From assembly GCF_900141895.1 (NCBI RefSeq), contig NZ_FQYT01000004.1:94210-158209 (forward strand): a DNA stretch of 64,000 bases, written 5' to 3'. Position numbers and translations under genes: made by a program. How positions within the stretch are numbered: position 1 is the stretch's first letter; each line of letters begins with the position of its first letter. Under the pieces are notes generated by a model, which was not told the DNA's origin, ran no database searches, and saw nothing but the letters and a program-made list of their open reading frames with translations. This stretch comes from Parasporobacterium paucivorans DSM 15970. GTDB lineage: Bacteria > Bacillota > Clostridia > Lachnospirales > Lachnospiraceae. Positions 43,616-52,598 of the stretch are shown in pieces.

Positions 43616-44251
43616 ATGGATCCAAAAAAGGAAGCTTACAAAAAACTCGCTGCTCATATAATAGGAAAGTGCCAGTTACGGGGAATGGAAGGGCATTACT
43701 GTGAAAACAGCAGCGAAGCGCTCTCCCTGATCAAGGAACTTATCCCCGCAGACAGCAGCGTTGCCACCGGCGGTTCCGATACCCTTGCCCAGACTGGAAT
43801 TATGAAATATATCCAGTCTGGCCCTTTCACCTTTTATGACCGCAAAAAAGCCGCGACGGAAAAGGAAAGCATGGAGATTTATGCAAAAACCGTATGTGCC
43901 GATTATTTTTTGATGAGTACCAATGCCATCACTTTTGATGGAGAACTGGTAAATATCGATGGCACAGGAAACCGGGTTGCCTGCCTGATCACCGGCCCCA
44001 AAAACGTCATCATAGTCGCAGGCATGAATAAGGCCGCCGCAAATGTGGAGGAGGCAATCAGCCGGGCGAAAAACATGGCTGCTCCCGCGAACGCCATCCG
44101 ACTCAACCGCACCACGCCCTGTACCAGCTACGGTAAATGTCTGAACTGCCTCCAGGACGACTGCATCTGCTGTCATACGGTGGTAACAAGAAAATCCAGA
44201 ATAAACAACCGCATCAAAGTCATTCTTGTAGGGGAGGAATTGGGATTCTGA
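43616..44251 (+). CDS. LUD-domain protein (lactate utilisation LutC-like family)
   Basis: This 211-residue protein has a single LUD domain, the fold of LutC and related proteins linked to L-lactate oxidation. Typical stretches are VATGGSDTLAQTGIM, DYFLMSTNAITFDGELVNID and ITGPKNVIIVAGMNK. The C-terminal 45 residues carry a cysteine-rich tail, TPCTSYGKCLNCLQDDCICC, that could bind iron-sulfur or zinc. No lutA or lutB genes are nearby, so it is a stand-alone member whose substrate is unknown. The start has an AAGGAGATG site and an extended -10 promoter. Confidence 0.85.
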   Translation: MDPKKEAYKKLAAHIIGKCQLRGMEGHYCENSSEALSLIKELIPADSSVATGGSDTLAQTGIMKYIQSGPFTFYDRKKAATEKESMEIYAKTVCADYFLMSTNAITFDGELVNIDGTGNRVACLITGPKNVIIVAGMNKAAANVEEAISRAKNMAAPANAIRLNRTTPCTSYGKCLNCLQDDCICCHTVVTRKSRINNRIKVILVGEELGF

Positions 44252-44286
44252 TCCCGTTATACAAAAAAAACTTGTATTTTAATCAA

Positions 44287-44346
44287 AGTGTGATAAACTT
44301 TCTAATGTTGCTTACAATGACACGGACATTAGCAGTGTATCACACT
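44287..44346. repeat. Nested inverted repeats in the typA upstream region
   Basis: AGTGTGATA (44287-44295) pairs with TATCACACT (44338-44346), and inside it CTAATGT (44302-44308) pairs with ACATTAG (44326-44332). A weak promoter (TTGTAT at 44272, TG-A-TAAACT at 44292-44299) overlaps the left outer arm, so these may be operator arms or a leader stem. Confidence 0.5.
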
Positions 44347-44374
44347 GCTTTTATTATAGGAAGGATTATAATTA

Positions 44375-46210
44375 ATGATAACAAAAAGAGAAAACATCCG
44401 AAACATCGCCATTATCGCCCATGTAGACCACGGCAAGACCACCCTGGTCGATGAGCTCCTCAAACAGAGCGGAACATTCCGGGCGAACCAGTCGGTTGCC
44501 GAAAGAGTAATGGATTCCAATGCCATCGAAAGGGAAAGAGGAATTACCATTCTTTCCAAAAACACATCTGTATCTTATGAAAATGTGAAAATCAATATTA
44601 TCGATACCCCGGGACATGCAGATTTCGGCGGAGAAGTAGAACGAGTACTGAAAATGGTCAACGGCGTAGTTCTTGTGGTAGATGCCTTTGAAGGACCAAT
44701 GCCTCAGACTAAGTTTGTTCTCAGAAAGGCTCTTGCCCTTGATCTCCCAGTCATCGTATGTATTAATAAGGTAGACAGACCGGAAGCAAGACCGGAAGCT
44801 GTCATCGATGAAGTCCTGGAACTTCTGATGGATCTGGAAGCTTCTGACGAGCAGCTTGACTGCCCGTTTGTCTTTGCTTCTGCCAAGGCAGGCTATGCAT
44901 TCCTTCACAAAGATGATGAGCGCACCAGCATGAATCCTTTGTTCGACACAATTTTGAACTTCATTCCTGCTCCTGAAGGCGATCCAGAAGGAAACCTGCA
45001 GGCATTAATCAGTACGATCGATTACAATGAATACTTAGGCAAAATCGGAATCGGAAAAATCGACAACGGAACCATCCGTATAAATCAGGACGTAGTCATC
45101 GTGAATGCCCATGACCCTTCAAAGCTGCAGAAGGAAAAAATCAGCCAGCTCTACCTCTTTGAAGGACTCGACAGAGTGTCCGTAAAGGAAGCCACCATCG
45201 GAGATATCGTAGCCATTTCCGGAATTTCACATATCCGTATCGGGGATACGCTTTGCCAGCCTGATAATCCACAGGCCATCCAGTTCCAGAAGATTTCCGA
45301 GCCAACCATCGCCATGCAGTTCATGGTAAATGACAGCCCACTGGCTGGATTAGATGGAACATATATTACTTCCAGACATCTTCGTGACAGGCTTTTCAGG
45401 GAACTGAACACGGACGTAAGCCTCCGGGTTGAGGAGATGGAAACAACCGAGAGTTTCAAGGTTTCCGGACGCGGTGAGCTTCACCTCTCCGTACTGATTG
45501 AAAACATGCGCCGTGAAGGCTTTGAGTTTGCCGTAAGCAAGGCAGAGGTATTATACAAGGTCGACGAGAAAGGCCGCAAGCTTGAGCCTATGGAAACGGT
45601 CTACATAGATGTGCCGGAGGAATTCTCGGGTACAGTCATCCAGGATCTGAGCATGAGAAAGGGTGAACTCCTTGGCATGAGCAGTGCAGTCGGCGGATAT
45701 ACAAGACTTGAATTTAATATCCCTTCCCGTGGACTCATTGGATATCGTGGGGAATTCATGACAAATACAAAAGGAAACGGCATCATGAATACCACTTTCA
45801 CCGGATATGCTCCCTTCAAAGGAGACATCCAGTTCAGGAAGCAGGGATCCCTTATTGCATATGAAGCCGGCGAGGCTGTGGCATACGGTTTATATAATGC
45901 CCAGGAAAGAGGAATCCTCTTCATCGGGGCGGGTGAAAAAGTCTACTCCGGAATGATCGTGGGACAGTGTCCAAGAGCTGAAGACATAGAAGTAAATGTC
46001 TGCAAAAGGAAGCAGCTGACCAACACAAGAGCTTCCGGTTCAGACGATTCCCTGAAGCTTTCTCCGCCTAAGGTTATGAGTCTGGAGCAGAGTCTGGACT
46101 TTATCGATACGGACGAGCTGCTGGAGGTCACCCCTTCAAGTCTCCGTATCCGAAAGAAAATCCTGGATCCTAATCTCAGGAAAAGAGCTTCAAAGAACAA
46201 AAACATGTAA
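44375..46210 (+). CDS. typA: Translational GTPase TypA/BipA
   Basis: This ribosome-binding GTPase is related to EF-G and assists 50S assembly and growth under stress or cold. The 611 residues are standard. G1 is [16 protein letters not shown], the switch I region has [13 protein letters not shown]3 is [14 protein letters not shown] and G4 [11 protein letters not shown]. Domains II and III include [22 protein letters not shown], and the BipA-specific C-terminal domain includes [20 protein letters not shown]. It is monocistronic. Its stop is 3 bases from the stop of the convergent yigZ, with no terminator between them. Confidence 0.97.
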   Translation: MITKRENIRNIAIIAHVDHGKTTLVDELLKQSGTFRANQSVAERVMDSNAIERERGITILSKNTSVSYENVKINIIDTPGHADFGGEVERVLKMVNGVVLVVDAFEGPMPQTKFVLRKALALDLPVIVCINKVDRPEARPEAVIDEVLELLMDLEASDEQLDCPFVFASAKAGYAFLHKDDERTSMNPLFDTILNFIPAPEGDPEGNLQALISTIDYNEYLGKIGIGKIDNGTIRINQDVVIVNAHDPSKLQKEKISQLYLFEGLDRVSVKEATIGDIVAISGISHIRIGDTLCQPDNPQAIQFQKISEPTIAMQFMVNDSPLAGLDGTYITSRHLRDRLFRELNTDVSLRVEEMETTESFKVSGRGELHLSVLIENMRREGFEFAVSKAEVLYKVDEKGRKLEPMETVYIDVPEEFSGTVIQDLSMRKGELLGMSSAVGGYTRLEFNIPSRGLIGYRGEFMTNTKGNGIMNTTFTGYAPFKGDIQFRKQGSLIAYEAGEAVAYGLYNAQERGILFIGAGEKVYSGMIVGQCPRAEDIEVNVCKRKQLTNTRASGSDDSLKLSPPKVMSLEQSLDFIDTDELLEVTPSSLRIRKKILDPNLRKRASKNKNM

Positions 46211-46213
46211 GAT

Positions 46214-46864
46214 TTACAGCAGAACAGGTTTTCCCCCTGTATGGGCAAAGAAAACCTCTTCATCCTTTACTATAATTGCTTTGGCATTTGTAGCCTCCCT
46301 CAAGGCGGCTGCAAATGCTTCTTTTTTTTCTGCTTCCAAAACAACGGTCAGCTGGACCATTTCCGTGTATTCGGTTTCCAGCATCCTCATCTCCATATTT
46401 TCCAGCATATGCTGTATCTTGCCATAGTCCGTATACGATACCTTTACCGTCAAAAGGCATCCTTTTAGTTTGACCAGGATTTCGCAGTTTTCCAAAGCGG
46501 CATTTACTGCCCTGCGGTATGTCCGGATAAGACCCCCGGTCCCAAGGAGGGTCCCGCCGAAATACCGGGTTACAACCACTGCCGCATCATGCATATGATT
46601 TTCAGTAAGAACCTCCAGCATAGGTCGTCCCGCGGTGCCTCCGGGTTCTCCATCGTCTGAAAATCTTTGGATTTCATTATTATCCCCTAACGTGTAGGCA
46701 TAGCAGTTATGAGTTGCGTTCCAGTTCTTTTTCCTGATTTCCTCAATAAATTGTATCGCCTCCTCTTCAGAGGATACTGGAATGATTTCTGCTATAAACC
46801 TTGATTTTTTTTCGATGATTTCTGTTACTGCACCCTTTTTGATTATCTTTATCTGTTTTTCCAT
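46214..46864 (-). CDS. YigZ/IMPACT-family protein
   Basis: This 216-residue protein belongs to the YigZ/UPF0029 (IMPACT) family. The N-terminal domain shows EKKSRFIAEIIPVSSEEEA, KNWNATHNCYAYTLGD and RFSDDGEPGGTAGRPMLEVL. A second small ferredoxin-like domain covers the last 70 residues. Its eukaryotic relatives regulate the Gcn2 kinase; the bacterial role is unknown, though translation is often suggested. No ribosome site precedes the ATG, and the only good promoter places the transcript start at or next to the ATG, so the message may be leaderless. Confidence 0.88.
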   Translation of the reverse strand: MEKQIKIIKKGAVTEIIEKKSRFIAEIIPVSSEEEAIQFIEEIRKKNWNATHNCYAYTLGDNNEIQRFSDDGEPGGTAGRPMLEVLTENHMHDAAVVVTRYFGGTLLGTGGLIRTYRRAVNAALENCEILVKLKGCLLTVKVSYTDYGKIQHMLENMEMRMLETEYTEMVQLTVVLEAEKKEAFAAALREATNAKAIIVKDEEVFFAHTGGKPVLL

Positions 46865-46870
46865 GCCACA

Positions 46871-46899
46871 AGTTTACCGTACAAAGAAGGACTTTGCAA
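46871..46899 (-). promoter_or_regulatory. Promoter of yigZ predicting a leaderless transcript
   Basis: On the minus strand TTGCAA (46894-46899), 17 bases, TAAACT (46871-46876). Seven bases past the -10 is 46864, the A of the ATG. Confidence 0.6.
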
Positions 46900-46938
46900 T
46901 CCGTCACAAAGATTTAACTTTATTTACACTATGAAATT

Positions 46939-46947
46939 TGCTATAAT
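46939..46947 (+). promoter_or_regulatory. Extended -10 promoter of the class A PBP gene
   Basis: TGCTATAAT (46939-46947) is a perfect extended -10, with only a poor -35 (TTTATT) at 17 bases. It is about 40 bases ahead of the ATG. Confidence 0.55.
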
Positions 46948-46988
46948 ACTCTGTGATAATTGATTTTTGTTTTGAAAAGAGGTAAATC

Positions 46989-49580
46989 ATGAATTTTGGA
47001 TATAAAAAAACAGTTGAAAAGAGGAAGCAGCTTTCCTCCAAATCAAAAAAAGCCCAGTCAAGAGCTGGCGTCTATTTTTTCAAGATTATGCTGTATGTAG
47101 TGATTCTCGCGATTGTTGTCACCGGCTTTGCCGGACTTGGTATGGCTAAAGGAATCCTGGACTCCGCCCCGAGCATCGATACCCTGAATATTTCCCCTAC
47201 CGGGCTTGCCTCGCGTATCTACGACAATAACGGGAATGAAATCGAGCGGATTTCCGCTTCCGGTTCCAACAGGGAACTGGCTTCGATTGACCAAATGCCA
47301 TCCTCTCTGACCTGGGCCTTCGTAGATATCGAGGATGAACGTTTCTATGAGCATAACGGTATTGACTTGAAAGGAATCCTCCGAGCTGCTTTTGTAGCTG
47401 TGACATCCAGGGATTTTTCCGAGGGTGCCAGTACTATCACCCAGCAGCTGATAAAAAACAACGTGTTTGAAAATGGTGGACAGGAAAGCAATATCGGTGC
47501 TCTCTTTGTGAGAAAGCTGCAGGAACAGTATCTTTCCATAGAACTGGAAAAAGTCATGGGAAAGAATGAGATCCTGGAAAACTACCTGAACACCATCAAC
47601 CTTGGATCCGGAAATTACGGTGTAAAGGCAGCGGTTAAATTCTATTTCAACAAGGATCTTTCTGAACTTACCGTATCAGAATGTGCCGTTATTGCTGCCA
47701 TCGCGCAGAATCCGACCCGGCTCAACCCATTGACCAATCCCGAAAACAATGCGGAAAGGCGGAAGAAAATTCTGTCCAACATGCTGAGCAATGGCCATAT
47801 TACGGAAGCGGAATATGAAGAAGCCATGAATGACGATGTCTATTCCCGCATTCAGTCCGTAAGTGACAGCAATGATTCCAGCATCTACTCCTATTTTACG
47901 GATGCCCTGATTGACCAGGTTCTTACTGACCTGGAAGAGCAGAAAGGCTATACTTCCGCTCAGGCTATCAATGCTCTCTATAATGGCGGTCTGAGTATCT
48001 ACACCACCCAGGACTCCACCATCCAACAGATATGCGATGAAGAGCTGGCCAACGATGCCAATTACGCTACTAAAATAGAATACTCTACCAGCTGGACCTG
48101 GTCAATCCAGAAGTCCGATGGAACAAACAAAAACTACTCTCAGGAGAATATTCTCTCCTATCATAAAAAAGACCTTGGCGAAACGTCCTACAAGCTGATT
48201 TACGCTACCAAGGAGGCTGCGCAGGCCGATATTGATGCGTTCAAGGCAAGCGTGCTGGAAGAAGGAGATACCGTTTTAGGGGAAAACACCATATTTACTC
48301 CCCAGCCGCAGGCATCCTTCTCTGTAGTGGATCAGACTACCGGTTATGTCAAAGCTCTGGTTGGAGGCCGAGGAACAAAAGAAACCAGCCTTTCATTGAA
48401 CCGGGCAACAGATACGACGAGACAGCCGGGTTCATGTTTCAAGATAGTCGCTGCATACGCTCCTGCCCTGGATACCGCCGGCTACACGCTGGGGACCGTT
48501 ATCGATGATGCCCCTTTTAATTATGCTAACGGGCAGCCTGTCAATAACTGGTACTCCGGATACAGGGGCCTGAGCACAGTCCGGGAAGGTATCCGTGATT
48601 CCATGAATATCCTGGCAGTCAAAACGATTACAGCGATTACCCCGAGCCTGGCTTATGATTATCTTTTGAATTTCGGATTTTCAACACTGACAGAGGATGA
48701 TATCAATCAGGCAACTGCCCTGGGCGGTATAACCTACGGTGTAACTAACCTGGAATTATGCTCGGCATATGCAACCATCGCCAACGGCGGTGTCTACACG
48801 GAACCTACCCTTTACACAAAAATCCTGGATTCTGAAGGACAGGTCCTGATTGAACACACCGCTAAAACACATACCGTTTTAAAAGAATCAACCGCCTACC
48901 TCCTGACCAACGCCATGCAGGATGTAATCACATCCGGAACCGGCAAGACCGCAGCCGTCCCCGGAATGACCGTGGCCGGTAAAACCGGTACCTCGCAGGA
49001 TACCAACGATTTATGGTTTGCTGGCTACACTCCTTACCTTACCGCCGCAATCTGGATCGGATATGATGAAAACAAGCAGATGTCCGACGTTTCCTACCAC
49101 AACCGGATCTGGAGCAAAATAATGACACGGATTGATTCCGCATTCGGCTACACGGATACCCCGTTTAAAACTCCGGACTCCATTGAGGCTGCCCAGATAT
49201 GCAGCATATCCGGAAAACTTGCAATTCCAGGTGTTTGTGATCATGATCCGGCAGGTAGCACCGTAATTACGGAATACTTTGCAAAAGGCACAGTCCCCAC
49301 GGAAACGTGCAACGCACATACTTCGGTTACTATCTGCAATGTTTCCGGTCAGCTGGCCAACGAATACTGCCCCGCAGACTCTCTGACCCAAAAAGTATTC
49401 CGAATCAGACCGGAAGGTTCCGTCGGAGTGACCCCGGATACAGCCTTTGAAATGCCTGCGGGACTTTTGGACAATGTCTGTACCATTCATACTGCCGTTC
49501 CGAGCACCACAGCTCCTGCATCAACAGAGAAAGCCACGGAGGGCAGCACGGCAAGCACGGCTTCTTCTGCCTCCCAGTAG
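46989..49580 (+). CDS. Class A penicillin-binding protein (transglycosylase/transpeptidase)
   Basis: This bifunctional peptidoglycan synthase has 863 residues and one N-terminal membrane anchor (about residues 30-55) after a basic cytoplasmic tail. The glycosyltransferase domain has DIEDERFYEHNGIDLKG with the catalytic Glu, EGASTITQQLIKN and the RKLQEQYLSIELEK block. The transpeptidase domain has the nucleophile motif SCFK in RQPGSCFKIVAAY, where most PBPs have GSTFKP-like sequence, then SMN and KTGTS. The C-terminal part has two similar cysteine motifs, CSISGKLAIPGVC and CNVSGQLANEYC, then a Ser/Thr/Ala tail. The ribosome site is AAGAGGTAA. Confidence 0.93.
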   Translation: MNFGYKKTVEKRKQLSSKSKKAQSRAGVYFFKIMLYVVILAIVVTGFAGLGMAKGILDSAPSIDTLNISPTGLASRIYDNNGNEIERISASGSNRELASIDQMPSSLTWAFVDIEDERFYEHNGIDLKGILRAAFVAVTSRDFSEGASTITQQLIKNNVFENGGQESNIGALFVRKLQEQYLSIELEKVMGKNEILENYLNTINLGSGNYGVKAAVKFYFNKDLSELTVSECAVIAAIAQNPTRLNPLTNPENNAERRKKILSNMLSNGHITEAEYEEAMNDDVYSRIQSVSDSNDSSIYSYFTDALIDQVLTDLEEQKGYTSAQAINALYNGGLSIYTTQDSTIQQICDEELANDANYATKIEYSTSWTWSIQKSDGTNKNYSQENILSYHKKDLGETSYKLIYATKEAAQADIDAFKASVLEEGDTVLGENTIFTPQPQASFSVVDQTTGYVKALVGGRGTKETSLSLNRATDTTRQPGSCFKIVAAYAPALDTAGYTLGTVIDDAPFNYANGQPVNNWYSGYRGLSTVREGIRDSMNILAVKTITAITPSLAYDYLLNFGFSTLTEDDINQATALGGITYGVTNLELCSAYATIANGGVYTEPTLYTKILDSEGQVLIEHTAKTHTVLKESTAYLLTNAMQDVITSGTGKTAAVPGMTVAGKTGTSQDTNDLWFAGYTPYLTAAIWIGYDENKQMSDVSYHNRIWSKIMTRIDSAFGYTDTPFKTPDSIEAAQICSISGKLAIPGVCDHDPAGSTVITEYFAKGTVPTETCNAHTSVTICNVSGQLANEYCPADSLTQKVFRIRPEGSVGVTPDTAFEMPAGLLDNVCTIHTAVPSTTAPASTEKATEGSTASTASSASQ

Positions 49581-49625
49581 CCGGTCAATACTGCCAGACA
49601 GCCATAACCAAAGGAGATGTAAACC

Positions 49626-51041
49626 ATGAGAAAAGCTAAGATAATCTGCACCCTTGGACCTTCCACCGATAATGAAGAGGTTTTAAGACAGCTGATACTA
49701 AATGGAATGAACTGTGCCAGGCTTAATTTTTCTCATGGCACTCTTGCAGACCAAAAAAAACGTATCGATTTAGTCAAAAAACTTCGAGCGGAATTAAAAA
49801 GCAATGTATCCATTCTCCTGGACACAAAAGGTCCAGAGATACGTCTTAAGGATTTTGAGCAGGGCAAGGCAGAGCTCGTCGAAGGCGGGATATTTACCCT
49901 CTCACCCGATGTCGGTCTGGGAAATCAATTAAAGGCCAGCATTTCCTATCCCGGCCTGGCAGAACACATTTCCCTCGGCACCAATATACTGATAGACGAC
50001 GGCAAAGTATCCCTTAAAGTGGAAGAAATACGTGGACACGACATAATCTGCCGGATACTGGTGGGCGGTGTCGTGAGCAACCATAAAAGCATCAACATCC
50101 CAGGGATAAGCATACCCATGCCCTATATAAACGCGGTGGATTATGAAGACCTTATATTCGGAATCAAAAACGAAGTGGACTTTGTAGCTGCTTCCTTTAT
50201 CCGGAACGAAGAAGACGTAATGGATCTCAGAAGAATACTGGATGATAATGGTGGGCAGAATATCTGCGTTATTTCCAAGATTGAAAACGAAGCCGGCATC
50301 CAGTCCCTGAGCAAGATTATTGCTGTCAGCGACGGTATCATGGTGGCCAGGGGAGATATGGGTGTCGAGCTTCCCTTTATACAGCTGCCAGCCATCCAGA
50401 AGAATATTATCCACAGGTCCATCCGGCATGGCTGCCACACCATCACGGCAACCCAGATGCTTGAATCCATGACAACAAATCCCACCCCGACCAGGGCTGA
50501 GGTTTCAGATGTGGCTAATGCCATCTTCGATGGCTCAACTGCAGTTATGCTTTCCGGGGAGACTGCCGTTGGCCGATACCCGGTGGAAGCGTTAGTCACA
50601 ATGTCCAAAATCGTTGAAAATGCGGAAGCAAACGTGGATTATAAAGAATTTGCAGAAGACAACCCGATTGTCTTTAAGAATGATATCGCCCATACTATTG
50701 CACAAATTGCCTGTGTCGCGGCCGCAAACCTCAACGCCAAGGCAATTGTAGTGCTTACCCGCAGCGGAAAAACAGCCACACTGATTGCAAACTACAGGCC
50801 TACCTGCACAATCATTGCGGCTGTTGTAAATCCGGTTAAAATGCGTCATCTGAGCCTGACCAGAGCCGTCCACGCCATAAATGTTCCAGAACAGCTTTCC
50901 TCAGATTCGCTATTCTCCTATGCGCAGGAAATTGCCATTGGTACAGGCATGATTGAAAAAGGAGATAAAATCGTCATCGTTGCGGGAAGCTCCACCAGCG
51001 CAAAGGCACCTTCGGACATGCTCAAGGTGCTGACCGTGTAA
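49626..51041 (+). CDS. pyk: Pyruvate kinase
   Basis: This glycolytic enzyme makes pyruvate and ATP from phosphoenolpyruvate, 471 residues. Motifs are CARLNFSHGT, LDTKGPEIR, ISKIENEAGIQ (catalytic Lys), MVARGDMGVELPF and ITATQMLESM. The B-domain loop NIPGISIPMPYINAVDYED departs from the common NLPGV form. There is no extra PEP-utiliser domain at the C-terminus, unlike the longer Bacillus enzyme. It starts 45 bases after the PBP gene with AAAGGAGATG. Its stop is 6 bases from the stop of the convergent TPR gene, with no terminator between. Confidence 0.96.
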   Translation: MRKAKIICTLGPSTDNEEVLRQLILNGMNCARLNFSHGTLADQKKRIDLVKKLRAELKSNVSILLDTKGPEIRLKDFEQGKAELVEGGIFTLSPDVGLGNQLKASISYPGLAEHISLGTNILIDDGKVSLKVEEIRGHDIICRILVGGVVSNHKSINIPGISIPMPYINAVDYEDLIFGIKNEVDFVAASFIRNEEDVMDLRRILDDNGGQNICVISKIENEAGIQSLSKIIAVSDGIMVARGDMGVELPFIQLPAIQKNIIHRSIRHGCHTITATQMLESMTTNPTPTRAEVSDVANAIFDGSTAVMLSGETAVGRYPVEALVTMSKIVENAEANVDYKEFAEDNPIVFKNDIAHTIAQIACVAAANLNAKAIVVLTRSGKTATLIANYRPTCTIIAAVVNPVKMRHLSLTRAVHAINVPEQLSSDSLFSYAQEIAIGTGMIEKGDKIVIVAGSSTSAKAPSDMLKVLTV

Positions 51042-51047
51042 TCCCCT

Positions 51048-52418
51048 TTACTTGGTTACGTAGTTTTGAGCATATCCTGCCCAGGATGACCCAGGAAACA
51101 GCTCGATGACTTTGTTGGCAGTTGTACTGGCATTTGTTAAATCGCCACTGCTATAATATGCTTTTGACAGATTATACAGAGCCGATGCGTTAGTGGCATC
51201 ATAAAGGACTGCTTTTGACAGGTTCGCAATGGCCGTGGCGTAATCTCCGGAATTGACAGCTGCAGTACCAGAAGATGCCAGACTTGATGCCGCTTCCCTC
51301 AAGAGAGTATCATGAATCTCGTTGTAAATAGCCATAAATGGTTCGGTCATACCATCTGTTGATGTTATGGCCGTTATTTTGTCGGCTCCCCCCACGTAGT
51401 CCCCGCTCTTATAGAGATTATACGCCTGCAGCAGGGCATCATAAGCAGCCTGCATCTGTGCATTTGAGCTTGTCTGTCCTTGAATTTCCTGCACCTGCCC
51501 GTTCAGGGCATCCAGCTGTTTCTGTAAATCTTCTTTTTCAGCAGTGACCTTCGCCATATCCTGATCATACTGCAGAACCAGGGCATTATAGTTCTCCCGT
51601 ATGGATTTTGTCCTGGCAGGTGTCACGAGGAAAAACACCACAGCCGCACCAATCAGGATCCCGATAACAACATTTATGATCGTCACGGAACCATTATTAA
51701 GATCCCTGTATTTTGATGGGGGGATAATAACATCGTTTCCGTTCAGGCTGGTTCTCTCCTCCTGTTTGTGTTTCTTTTTGCCGCTGGTTCTCTCTTCTCT
51801 TTTCGCAATCTCCAGATCCGCTTCCCTGCTGTATCGTATGGCGACAGGATTTGTCGAATCAATCTTCAGCACCTTTTCCAACGTCTTTTTTGCCTTCTCA
51901 AATTCGTTATGTTTCAGCTGAAGAAGGGCAAGAAGCTGATATCCCTTTATCATCTTGGGATTAAGGGTCAGAACCTTCTTAATCTGGATAAGGGCAAGAT
52001 CATAATTTCCCTGCTGCGCATAATTCAACGCAAGATTATATTTTTTTATGGTCTGGTTGATCACTTCAAGGTGTGCGGGATTATTCTGAATATCATCTAT
52101 ATAATGATCTGCCAGATTATCCGCCGGCTGAATATTCTTACTGATTACCCACTCAGAGAGTGCTTCCACTACATCTCCCATTTCAAAATACACAAGCCCG
52201 AGAAGATTTCTGGCATCTGTATTTTTCTTATAAAGGCGGACGCTGCCATGCAGATATTCCGCAGCCCCTGAAAGATCCCTTGATCTGACTTTTTCAAGCC
52301 CCATATTATAGTAGGCATTCGACATTCTGACTATCTTCTTAAACAGTCCCACATCGGCTCCACATCCGGCGCAGAAATCGTCCACGGACAATTCCTTGTC
52401 ACATTTATAGCAACGCAT
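51048..52418 (-). CDS. Membrane-anchored TPR protein with N-terminal zinc ribbon
   Basis: This is a 456-residue protein of unknown role. Residues 1-22 form a four-cysteine zinc ribbon (MRCYKCDKELSVDDFCAGCG). Residues 30-210 are TPR-like repeats (AEYLHGSVRLYKKNTDARNL, FEKAKKTLEKVLKIDSTNP). One membrane helix (about 247-267, VTIINVVIGILIGAAVVFFL) follows. The outer part has a coiled coil (about 285-315) and a second set of TPR repeats (ATAIANLSKAVLYDATNASA). The ribbon would be cytoplasmic and the last TPRs outside. It follows a 49-codon gene and valS. A scaffold role is only inferred. Confidence 0.85.
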   Translation of the reverse strand: MRCYKCDKELSVDDFCAGCGADVGLFKKIVRMSNAYYNMGLEKVRSRDLSGAAEYLHGSVRLYKKNTDARNLLGLVYFEMGDVVEALSEWVISKNIQPADNLADHYIDDIQNNPAHLEVINQTIKKYNLALNYAQQGNYDLALIQIKKVLTLNPKMIKGYQLLALLQLKHNEFEKAKKTLEKVLKIDSTNPVAIRYSREADLEIAKREERTSGKKKHKQEERTSLNGNDVIIPPSKYRDLNNGSVTIINVVIGILIGAAVVFFLVTPARTKSIRENYNALVLQYDQDMAKVTAEKEDLQKQLDALNGQVQEIQGQTSSNAQMQAAYDALLQAYNLYKSGDYVGGADKITAITSTDGMTEPFMAIYNEIHDTLLREAASSLASSGTAAVNSGDYATAIANLSKAVLYDATNASALYNLSKAYYSSGDLTNASTTANKVIELFPGSSWAGYAQNYVTK

Positions 52419-52429
52419 AATTATCTCTC

Positions 52430-52579
52430 CTATTGTCTTTCGATTTCCTTCATTTCTTCTAACATTTCCATCATTACTTCCGTCATATCTTTTGAATTAT
52501 ATTTGTAGATGGCGTCCTCTGCCTCCTCAACCTCCAGGCTGGGATGGAACTTTTTGATTTCTTCATCAAAGTCTAGCAT
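52430..52579 (-). CDS. Small acidic 49-residue protein between valS and the TPR gene
   Basis: A 49-codon frame runs from the ATG at 52579 to a TAG at 52430. It lies 19 bases after valS and 11 bases before the TPR gene start, so it fits the operon rhythm. The peptide begins MLDFDEEIKKFHPSLEVEEA and is strongly acidic and helical, with methionine-rich heptads near the end (TEVMMEMLEEMKEIERQ). AAAGGG lies about 10 bases ahead of the ATG. I do not recognise a family. The match of length and spacing to the gap makes it a likely real gene. Confidence 0.65.
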   Translation of the reverse strand: MLDFDEEIKKFHPSLEVEEAEDAIYKYNSKDMTEVMMEMLEEMKEIERQ

Positions 52580-52598
52580 ATCAACACTGCCCTTTCTT

